Part shown: positions 1 through 8,600 of the stretch, piece after piece
Layout: every line of letters begins with the position of its first letter
Numbering within the stretch: position 1 is the stretch's first letter
Assembly (NCBI GenBank): GCA_948144175.1
Contig: CANXME010002333.1
Coordinates: forward strand, 62,001 to 126,000
Length of the DNA: 64,000 nucleotides
From: Closterium sp. NIES-65
Taxonomy: Eukaryota > Streptophyta > Zygnematophyceae > Desmidiales > Closteriaceae
Direction of reading: 5' to 3'
Position numbers and translations under genes: made by a program
Notes under the pieces: generated by a model
Databases searched by the model: none
What the model was told of the DNA's origin: nothing
What the model saw: only the letters and a program-made list of their open reading frames with translations

Positions 1-63
1 ACCCAGGTGATCATTCAATTCAATTTGAATCATCTTTTCTGAGCTCGATCCCAGATCCTCACA
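1..63 (+). repeat. Gypsy-1 5' LTR, 3' end only
   Basis: These 63 bases repeat almost exactly at 4336-4398, where they form the end of a complete LTR closing in CCTCACA. This is therefore the last part of the 5' LTR; the rest lies left of the window. A primer-binding-like stretch follows directly. Confidence 0.9.
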
Positions 64-64
64 C

Positions 65-80
65 TTGGTAATCAGAGTGG
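65..80 (+). promoter_or_regulatory. Gypsy-1 primer-binding site
   Basis: Directly after the LTR the sequence reads TTGGTAATCAGAGTGGG, a variant of TGGTATCAGAGC, the complement of the 3' end of plant initiator tRNA-Met. It would prime minus-strand DNA synthesis. It carries a one-base insertion relative to the consensus. Confidence 0.7.
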
Positions 81-492
81 GTTTACACGCGAGGTCTTCA
101 ACCGCTTAGTTCCGGCCTTTAAAAACCGCGGGGGCGACGACGAAAGCGCCGATACGGGTATGTAAAACCAGTTCCGCGCAATTTTTTAAGTCCCCCTCGA
201 TTCGGTTTTCGAACACCCCTCAGATTTACTGGTGGAAAGGTTGGAGTTTCGACCGTTCGATGGAGTTTCATCTCAACGGCCCAGAGAATTTCGCCCAAAA
301 ATGTTGGAATTTGGAGCGTCGGACCGATTTTCTCCTCAACGGCCAAGATCGGACGCGAATTTCATCTAAGCGAGATTTACGCAACCTACAAAATTCGCGC
401 TCGTTGATTCTACAGTCAATTTGACTCGCAGTAAGTCGACCAGCCCCAAGAATTTGATTATTTTCGTCGCGCATCTTCCTGTAAATCGCCAA

Positions 493-1584
493 ATGGAGGG
501 AAAAAGAGATATTTCAGTACTGAAAATTGCGGAGTTACGTGCTGAGCATAAGCAGAGACGTGCAGCGCTCCCACGACTCGAAAAACTCCTTGCGAACCAG
601 TCGGCAACCGCCACAGCAGCAGCGACAACAGTAGCAGCAGCAGCAGCGGCTACACCGACAATTCTACATGCGCAAACGGCAGCAGCTACAGTTAACCTCG
701 AAGCAGTGAAGCTGAGGCTACCGGAGGCGTTCGATCCTACAGTAAAAAGGAACGACGTTCGTCGATTTGTAGCTGAACTCGAAATTTACTTCGAAGCCGT
801 TAGATGCACGACCCCGACAAAAGACGCAATGCGCATACGGCTCGTAGCAACACTGTTACGAGGCCCAGCTCTAGAGTGGATCAACAACAGAATAGTCCAA
901 GGCGAGGGGACGTGGGCGCAGGTTCCAGCAGCACTGATCGAACAGTTCGACACGTTGAACAGTAGCTACTACGGAACACGACGCAACAAGCCAACTAGTG
1001 GCATAGGGCGATTGGCACCACCCACGACTGCCGACCCGATGGAGAATGACGAGGGCGATGTGGAGCAGCGGCTAGCAAATAATGAGACGTGCAAATTTTG
1101 CGGCGCTACAGGACATCGTATCTTGGCGTGTTGGAAAATGAAGAGAAGGTGTGCGGAGCTGAAGGACAACAACAGTGAGGCACCCCCGAAGCAGAAAACG
1201 GACAACGTGGCAACTTCGGAGAGGGCGAAAAAAGGAGAATATGGTGGCGCAAATTTAAAACGTCACGACCAGCCGGCACCGGGGGAAATCGCCGAGACTA
1301 ATGGAGGATCCGCGAAACAAGACCCTGCACTGACCGGGAAACTCCATCCGTATACCCCGACAAGTAAGAATATTACTTCTCGTGGGTTTCAAGCCTTTAT
1401 TAAGGGAGAGTCAGAAATTAAACCGGTACCGGGTATTATGGGGACCCTACTCCAGAGCGCTAATACGGGTCGAGCGTTCCGAGGAGTTAATATTCTCTCC
1501 CAGCAGCACTGTTTAAAGGCTCCCTGTTCCCCACAGATGAAGCCTACACAGCTGCAAAGGCTTAGTGGAAGGTTCCAGGCCTAA
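493..1584 (+). pseudogene. gag: Gypsy-1 gag (capsid and zinc-knuckle nucleocapsid)
   Basis: This is the structural protein of a Ty3/gypsy chromovirus. I take the ATG at 493 (MEGKRDISVL) because the in-frame upstream codons from 421 have no ATG. An Ala/Thr-rich stretch follows, then a capsid-like region (LRLPEAFDPT, then YFEAVRC and LLRGPALEWIN). One CX2CX4HX4C zinc knuckle, CKFCGATGHRILAC, lies near 1090-1130. The capsid is short, so the region between the retrotrans_gag core and the knuckle appears deleted. The frame closes at 1582-1584 without fusing to protease. It probably cannot form particles alone; particle proteins would have to come from a full-length relative. Confidence 0.7.
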
Positions 1585-1629
1585 GAGAAGCCGAATCGGC
1601 CTCGGATAAATCCTTCTAACCTTTCTCAG

Positions 1630-2223
1630 TTGAAAACTGATACTGAAGCTGCATCTTTGAGCGCAGGACCTAGGGATAACATATTCGACGTACCCTACGA
1701 TCCTATAAGCGATACCATCTACGGATACTCGGAGCAGCAGCAACCACTAGTACTCGATGTGATCTGCAACGGGCGTCGCCTCCAGGCCCTGGTGGACAGC
1801 GGTGCGTTCCACTCATTATGCGACCGCGGGACGTTGGAGAAAATTGGAGAATCCTAAGAAGAAACCCAGTTTATAGCAACGATGGTGGACGGTACGAAGC
1901 TTCCCATCCACAGAAAGTCAACACTGCAACTGCAGATAGGGGCGTTGAGGTGGAAGCCGACGTTGCCGATCACGAACATCAAGGGATTAGATTTCATCTT
2001 GGGGCAAGATTTTCTGAAGCGGTTCAACCCCAAGATCGACTGGGTCAACCGGAAAACGTGCATCTACAACAACGGGAAACGAGTGGAGCTGCGAAACTTG
2101 ACGGATACAGGGAGCGTTCCTGAAACGACACTGGCACGGTTCGAACGGACAGTGAACGAGAGTAACACGGGTTACTTAGCACTGGTTATAGCAGCAGCAG
2201 AGGAGGAGGTCTTGGAGCAGTAG
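1630..2223 (+). pseudogene. Gypsy-1 aspartic protease
   Basis: The translation contains LQALVDSGAFHSLC near 1780-1820, with the D-S-G-A active site of a retropepsin. A second part with the conserved ILGQDFLKRFNP flap and C-terminal segment follows near 2000-2035. A stop at 1855-1857 interrupts an otherwise continuous frame that resumes at once, so the gene is broken. It follows gag and precedes reverse transcriptase, the usual order in gypsy elements. Confidence 0.7.
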
Positions 2224-3160
2224 AAGGATATAATGCCCGACGACCTACCCACAGGCGTATCTCCAGCACGCACCCACGAGCACGAGATCGTGGAGGAACC
2301 AGGTGCGAAACCCGTCTCACGTGCACCATACCGACTGAGTCCAACTGAACTTACAGACATGAAAAACAGATAGAGTATCTACTGGACAGACAACTGATCC
2401 GCCCATCCACCTCTCTCTACGGTGCACCAGTTCTCTTCACTCCAAAACCAGACGGCAGTCTACGGATATGCATCAACTACCGCGCACTGAACAAACAGAC
2501 AGTCAAAAACAAATATCCCATACCGCGCATAGACGACCTACTCGATCAACTGCGTGGAGCAACAGTATTTTCGAAGCTGGACCTACGATCGGGCTACAGG
2601 CAGATCAAGATGGCAGACAACTACGTCCACAAGACAGCGTTCCGTACCAGATACGGCTCCTAAGAATACTTGGTGATGCCGTTCGGACTCTGCAACGCAC
2701 CAGCAACGTTTCAGGCGGAGATGAATCACATCTTACGACCCCTACTGGACGAGTGCGTAGTGGTGTACCTAGACAACATTCTTATCTACTCCAAGAACAT
2801 GAAGGAGCACGTGGAGCATCTACGGAAGGTTTTTGAGATCCTGCGGAAGAACAAATTCTACGTGAAGCTGTCGAAGAGCGACTTCGCCCTGAAGAAGGTG
2901 CACTTTCTCGGGCACATGGTGAGTGCCGACGGCGTACACGTGGACCCACGGAAGATCGAAGCCGTCAAGAAGTGGAAAGTACCAGAGAACGTGAAGGAGT
3001 TACAGCAGTTCCTAGACTACAGCGCCAGTACTCATCCTACTAGATCCAGACAAGGACTACGTGGTGGAAGCAGACGCTAGTGACCAAGCAGTCGGAGCAG
3101 TCCTGATGCAGGATCCCAGACGCGGTTTGCAGCCCATCGCCTACCTCAGTAAGAAGCTAT
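2224..3160 (+). pseudogene. pol: Gypsy-1 reverse transcriptase with truncated RNase H
   Basis: Several frames together give the Ty3 reverse transcriptase: the [20 protein letters not shown] fingers motif, [15 protein letters not shown], and MPFGLCNAPATFQ near 2673. The catalytic box reads VVYLDNILIYS, so the second Asp of the YxDD is replaced by Asn. Near 3015 the thumb runs directly into an RNase H start (VVEADASDQAVGAVL), and much of the connection and RNase H is missing. Frameshifts and stops occur at 2373 and 2660 and around 3015. The copy cannot make an active enzyme. Confidence 0.75.
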
Positions 3161-3164
3161 TACA

Positions 3165-3760
3165 GTGGAAGAAGGACTTAGCTGTAAGGAAGGGTTCAGG
3201 AAAGATTTGGGTACCGAATTACGCCCCGCTACGGCAGATCCTATTGGAGGAGTTTCACGACGTACTTTACGCGGGACATTTCGGGAGGAACAAGACGTTA
3301 GCAGGGATAGCGAAGTATTACTACTGGTCCGAGATGGCAGCAGACGTGCAGCAGTTCCTCACCTCTTGCGACACGTGCCAGCGGATGAAGAGCAGCAAGC
3401 TGAAAAAAGCAGGGTTACTTCAGCCTCTACCCGTACCGGAGCAGCCATGGCAGGTCGTTAGCCTCGACTTCATCACAGGACTTCCTTCGACCTCACGGGG
3501 ACATGATTCCATCCTCGTGGTGATCGATGAGTTCTCCAAAATGGGTCTTTTCATACCGACCAACGCCACGGCTACAGCTGAAGCAACTGCTCGACTCTTC
3601 TTCGACCGCATCATCACCATCCACGGCATCCCCGCTACACTCATCTCAGACAGAGACCCCAAATTCACGAGTGACACCAGTTACATTCCGCTTGCGCTTA
3701 CCAGATACATGGAAGCTTCACAACGCTTTCTATGTCCAGCTACTGAAGCCCTACAAGGAC
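3165..3760 (+). pseudogene. Gypsy-1 integrase, deleted in the catalytic core
   Basis: The H2C2 zinc-binding domain is visible as FHDVLYAGHFGRNKT followed by SCDTCQRMK near 3255-3390. The catalytic core begins with VVSLDFITGLP (first Asp) and continues to LISDRDPKFTS (second Asp) near 3650. Immediately after, the sequence jumps to the C-terminal GPY-type region (RLPDTWKLHNAFYVQLLKPY). The third catalytic Glu and about 100 residues are therefore deleted. The break is a simple internal deletion in a non-autonomous copy. Confidence 0.75.
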
Positions 3761-3826
3761 CCCAACTAACAGTTCCAGGGACGGCAACTACCGCCACCAC
3801 CACCTGTTCTCATACAGGATGAACCC

Positions 3827-4015
3827 GTGTACGAGATCGAGCGCGTTCTCACCCATCGGCGCCGCGGTGGCAAGACCCTCGAGTTCCTGATACGCTGGAA
3901 GGGATACGACCCCACTGAGGACAGTTGGGTTGCAGAAGCTGATATGGGCAACGCACACCGTGCTCTCAAGGACTATCTTGTCAAGCAGGGTGTATCTCAC
4001 GCCACCCAGATTTGA
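3827..4015 (+). pseudogene. Gypsy-1 C-terminal chromodomain
   Basis: The translation reads PVYEIERVLTHRRRGG, then FLIRWKGYDPTEDSWV. This is a chromodomain with the conserved aromatic residues (Y, W, W), as found at the integrase C terminus of chromoviruses. In that family the domain reads histone methylation and guides insertion into heterochromatin. The frame ends just before the polypurine tract, as expected for the end of pol. Confidence 0.85.
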
Positions 4016-4025
4016 GGGGGGGACG
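4013..4025 (+). promoter_or_regulatory. Gypsy-1 polypurine tract
   Basis: TGAGGGGGGGACG lies immediately upstream of the 3' LTR, where plus-strand synthesis would start. Confidence 0.75.
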
Positions 4026-4398
4026 TGTGAGAGTACGACGGCTTATGCCAGCTATGCTTGCTTGCCTTTACTTAATTATACTATTTCTAGCATGGGATGA
4101 TTATATGCATGCATAAATTGCATGATTTCCTAGGCTAGGTGCTTTCCTATATTTTATTATAGTTATAGCACCGAGCTAGGTTGCGTGCACCGAATTCTGA
4201 CTTTTCGGTTGCCACCGAATTGCCTTCTACCGAATTCGGTAAGGATCTGTTCGGGATGCTTCGCGACCCGCGGAACCTTCGCGTAACACCTGGTTACGGG
4301 GCCTTGTGTCGAGCCTATATATAGCCTCGTGTTGTACCCAGGTGATCATTCAATTCAATTTGAATCATCTTTTCTGAGCTCGATCCCAGATCCTCACA
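4026..4398 (+). repeat. Gypsy-1 3' LTR (373 bp)
   Basis: The repeat starts TGTGAGAG and ends CCTCACA; its last 63 bases match the partial 5' LTR at the window start. It carries a TATATATAG box near 4317 that may be the promoter core. Beyond 4398 the sequence is copia-B integrase, so gypsy-1 inserted into copia-B1. The target-site duplication cannot be checked because the left flank is outside the window. Confidence 0.9.
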
Positions 4399-4467
4399 GA
4401 GCTGGTCCGTATGGACTTGGTGGGGCCGCTGCCGGTGCAAGGTCACAAGGGGGAGCGGTACTTCCTA
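4399..4467 (+). pseudogene. Copia-B1 integrase fragment between two insertions
   Basis: Translation gives ELVRMDLVGPLPVQGHKGERYFL, which matches the start of the integrase core in the complete copia-B3 (there with H instead of R). The fragment lies between gypsy-1 and copia-A. Its last five bases, TCCTA, are the target duplicated by copia-A. The reading continues at 11891. Confidence 0.9.
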
Positions 4468-4596
4468 TGTCAGATTTATATGACATATTTGCTGTAGGCT
4501 ATAGTGGGGTAGCACATATGGGGTACAGGGTTTCTGGGGTTGTATTTGTACCCAAACTTTTCTTAGTCATTCTCATTCCTGTTCATTCTTTTCACA
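4468..4596 (+). repeat. Copia-A 5' LTR (129 bp)
   Basis: It begins TGTCAGATTTATATGACAT and ends TTCTTTTCACA. At 129 bp it is very short for a copia LTR. Related LTRs of similar size bound copia-C (about 127 bp) and the solo LTR at 41024. The primer-binding site TGGTATAGAGCGGG starts at 4597. Confidence 0.95.
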
Positions 4597-4611
4597 TGGT
4601 ATAGAGCGGGT
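4597..4611 (+). promoter_or_regulatory. Copia-A primer-binding site
   Basis: TGGTATAGAGCGGG directly follows the LTR and resembles the initiator tRNA-Met complement TGGTATCAGAGC with one base missing. Confidence 0.7.
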
Positions 4612-4899
4612 CCCTCCTAAGGACCGTTTTTTTTTTTTAAGGGCCCACCCACGATTTTTTTTCCTGCCCGGAGCGCGCCCTATTCTCCCCGAGGCGCGCT
4701 CCCCCTAGTGCTTGTCGCGCTGCCCTTGTGGCGCCCCGAGAGTCGCGCGCGCGACTCCTTTTTTCGCGCGCGCGGCCTGGGCCCCACGTCGCGCTGGCGT
4801 TACGGCCGCGCCGCGCCGCCCTCTCGGCTCTGCCGCGCCGCGCCGCCCTCACGCCGGCCGCGCGGCCTCTTCGTCGCTGCAGCGGGCCCCGTCACCTGA

Positions 4900-5530
4900 C
4901 GGCCCCGCCGTCCTACTCCCGGCCCCGCCGCTGCACCCTGCCGGCCCCGCCGCTGCACCTCTGTCGGCCCCGCCGCTGCACCCTAAAGGCCCCGCCGTCC
5001 CCTGTCACAGCCCTGCCGTCCCCTGACGGCCCCGCCACTGCACCAGTCGGCCCCGCCGCTGCACCCTGACGGCCCCGCCGTCCCCTGTCCCGGCCCCGCC
5101 GCTGCACCCTGCCGGCCCCGCCGCTGCACCCTGACGGCCCCGCCGCTGCACCCTGACGGCCCCGCCGTCCCCTGTCCCGGCCCCGCCGCTGCACCCTGCC
5201 GGCCCCGCCGCTGCACCCTGACGGCCCCGCCGTCCCCTGTCACGGCCCCGCCGCTGCACCTTGCCGGCCCCGCCGCTGCACCCTGACGGCCCCGCCATCC
5301 CCTGTCCCGGCCCCGTCCTGCACCCGAGCCGCCCTGCCGCCGAGCCGCCCGGGAGCCGAGCCGCCCTGCACCCGAGCCGCCCTGCCGCCGAGCAGCCCGG
5401 GAGCCGAGCCGCCCTGCACCCGAGCCGCCCTGCCGCCGAGCCGCCCGGGCGCCGAGCCGCCCTGCACCCGAGCCGCCCTGCCGCCGAGCCGCCCGGGAGC
5501 CGAGCCGCCCAGCAGCCGAGTCGCTGAGTC
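4900..5530 (+). repeat. Copia-A leader: two GC-rich tandem repeat arrays
   Basis: From about 4900 to 5320 a unit near GGCCCCGCCGCTGCACCCTG (about 21 bp) is repeated about 17 times with small variants. From about 5320 to 5530 a longer unit built on GAGCCGCCCTGCACCC (about 54 bp) follows. The arrays lie between primer-binding site and gag-pol start, where packaging or translation signals are expected. Long open frames here on both strands are products of the repeat and are not genes. Confidence 0.85.
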
Positions 5531-5640
5531 GCCGAGCCGCCCTTCTGCAGAGTTTCCCGGCCTGCCCTGCCTGGTGAGCACAGTCGCACTGTCACTGCGT
5601 GCTCTTCCCCTACTGCTTGCACTGCTTCGCTGTCGTCGTC

Positions 5641-8600
5641 ATGGCTACCCCTAGTGTCCTAGCTTTTGACGCTGAGGGTCGCGCCATTGATTTTGAGGTC
5701 TGGTTAGACGACCTGCAGCTGTTCTTACAGTGCGACAGGGCTGACAGCCTTTCTCTCTTTGACCTCACCTCTGGCGCCTCTCCTGCTCCTGCTGCTGATG
5801 CTGATCCCACTGTCCGCTCTCAGTGGGCCACCCGCGATGCTGCTGCACGTCTTGCTGTGCGTCGCCACCTCCCTACCTCTGAGCGTGCGCACTTTAGTCA
5901 GTACAAGAGTGCTCAGACCTTGTACGACGCTGTAGTTGCGCGCTACTCCTCCCCTGCCACTGCTGCACTGAGCCGTCTCATGCTTCCCTACCTCTTTCCT
6001 GACCTCTCTGCCTTTCCCACTGTCGCTGACCTCATTACGCACCTCCGCACTAGCGACACTCGCTACCGCGCCGCCCTTCTTGCTGAGTTCTGCGCTAAGA
6101 ACCCACCCCCCATGTACATCGCTCTCTACTACGTAGTTGCGCGCCTCCCTGACTCCCTTCGCGTCGTCAGGGACCACTTTCTCGCAGTCTGTCCCACCAT
6201 CCTCACCGTCGACCTCCTCGAGAAGGCCCTCCTCGCAGCGGAGAAGAGCATAGTCGCTGTAGGTGCTTCTCGTGGTGACCCTCGCACCCCCATCTTTGAG
6301 GGGTGCTCTCCTTCCCCCTTGCTCCCTTCTGTTGCCTCTGCTGCTGCTGCCGACCTGCTTGGTCTTGAGTCGGTCGGCGCGGCGTCTGCCCCCAGTGGGA
6401 GACGTCGCTCCAGCAAGGGCAAGGGGGGCAAGGGTGCGGGTGGAGCTGGAGGGGGCGGTGGCGGTGGCGGCGGTGGCGGCGGAGGGAGTGGGGGTGGCGG
6501 CGGGACTAGTGGCGGGGGTGGTGGTGGTGGTGGTGGCAGCAGCGGCGGAGACGGTGGTGGTGGTGCCAGCGGTGGTGGTGGAGGCAGCGGTGGAGGTGGA
6601 GGCGGCGGAGGTGGAGGCGGTGGAGGCGGCAGCGGAGGAGGCGGTGGTGGTGGAGGAGGTGGAGCTGGTCGGGGTGGTACCCAGCAGCGTAGCGGCGGTG
6701 GTAGTAGCCAGCGCTCGCAGCGGCAGCAGCAGCAGCAGCGCTCGCGGGACATCCCTCCGCCTCAGCAGCTTCGTGAGTGGTACGCTGCGCGTCAGAGGGG
6801 TGGGGGTACTGGTCCCTGCACCTACGTTCTTCGTTCCGGCGACCGCGCGGGTGAGCAGTGTGGGGGTGCCCACGCCGCCCAGCGCTGCTTTGGCCGCCTG
6901 ACGGACGCTTGGCGTCAGCAGTTCCCTGGGGCTACTGAGATCCCTCGCTGGGATGAGCTTCTTAGGGCTGGTGTAGCGATCTTTGATCTTGATTTTGATG
7001 CTATCCTTGCTGCTATGTATGCTGTGACTTATAGTGAGGAGAATGAGGGTTACCGGTGTTTCCAGCCCGACCCGGGCATTGGTACTGCTGCGCTAGGTGC
7101 TTGTGAGGCTGCTGCTCTAGGTGCCAGTGCGTCTGCGCTCTCAGGTACTGGTGAGACTGCGCTCTCAGGTACTGCGTCGTCCTCGTCCTCCCTCACTTTC
7201 ACACTTGACTCCGGGGCTTCTCGCTCCTTCTTTCGAGACCGCACTACCCTTACGCCGCTCGGCCGGCCGGTTGCAGTCTCCCTTGCTGACCCCTCTGGGG
7301 GTCCTGTCCTGTCTCACTTCTCCACTATCCTCCCGTGTCCGGCTGCCCCTTCGGGCACCCTGTCTGGTCTGTACATTCCCTCGTTCTCTACGAACTTGGT
7401 GAGTGGCGCGAACCTGCAGGATGTGGGGGTTCACCAGTTCACTCCTGCGAGTCAGCGGGTGACCCACTGCACGGAGGCACGCACAGGCCGACACCTGGCC
7501 ACGTTCTCGCGTCGGCCGGGGTCGAGTCTCTACACCCTTACCATTGAGTCTCCTCCTGTCCCTGCGTCTGGTCAGGTGGCTGCGTCAGGTCAGGTGATTG
7601 CTGCTGCGTCCCGGTCAGGTCCTGAGTCTGCCCCCTGTTCTTGTCGCCTCCTGTCTCACGAGACTCTCCTGTGGCACCACCGTCTTGGCCACCCCTCCTT
7701 GCCCCGTCTTCGGAGCATGGCTTCCCGTGTCCTTGTCTCTGGTCTTCCCCAGTCTCTCCCTCCTCTCCCCTCCGGGCCAGGACCTTCCTGTGTCCCCTGT
7801 GTCGAGGGTCGCCTCCGGGCTACTCCTCACTCCTCCCACTTCCCCCCGACAGAGGCTCCCCTGCAGACGCTTCACATGGATGTGTGGGGCCCAGCCCCCG
7901 TCCGTGGGCAGGGTCACGAGCGCTACTTCCTGTTGGTGGTTGACGACTACTCGCGTTACACCACAGTCCTCCCCTTGCGCAGCAAGGGTGCGGTCACTGA
8001 GGTGCTGATCGACTGGATCCGCGAGGCTCGTCTCCAGCTCAGGAAGAGCTTCGGCTCGGACTTTCCTGTTCTGCGTCTGCACTCGGACAGAGGCGGAGAG
8101 TTCTCTTCTCGCCTTCTGCGAGACTACTGTCGTGCACGGGGGATCCGCCAGACCTTCACGCTTCCGGACTCACCACAGCAAAATGGGATTGCTGAGCGCC
8201 GCATTGGCATGGTCATGGATGTCGCTCGTACGTCCATGATGCATGCGGCTGCCCCCCATTTTCTGTGGCCGTTTGCGGTGAGGTACGCGGTGCATCAGCT
8301 CAACCTTCACCCCCGGGTCTCTCGGCCTGCGATGTCCCCAGCCTTGCTGTGGACGGGGAAGGTTGGCGATGCGTCTGTGTTCCGTGTCTGGGGATCTCGG
8401 GCGTTTGTCCGCGACTTGTCTGCGGACAAGCTGTCCCCTCGTGCTGCTCCCTGTGTCTTCCTTGGCTTCCCCACTGATGCCCCAGGGTGGCAGTTTTATC
8501 ACCCCTCCTCTCGTCGTGTTCTGTCCTCCCAGGACGTCACGTTCGACGAGTCAGTCCCCTTCTACCGTCTCTTCCCCTACCGCACTCCTTCCCTCCCCCC

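Noticed and set aside
5005..5622. Long Gly/Arg/Ala frame on the minus strand of the copia-A leader
   Set aside because: It follows the 21-bp and 54-bp tandem repeats, open in several frames at once, with no domain or start context.
5725..6873. 382-residue open frame antisense to copia-A Gag
   Set aside because: It lies over GC-rich, repeat-biased coding sequence and has Thr/Ser/Ala low complexity. It is a shadow of the sense frame.
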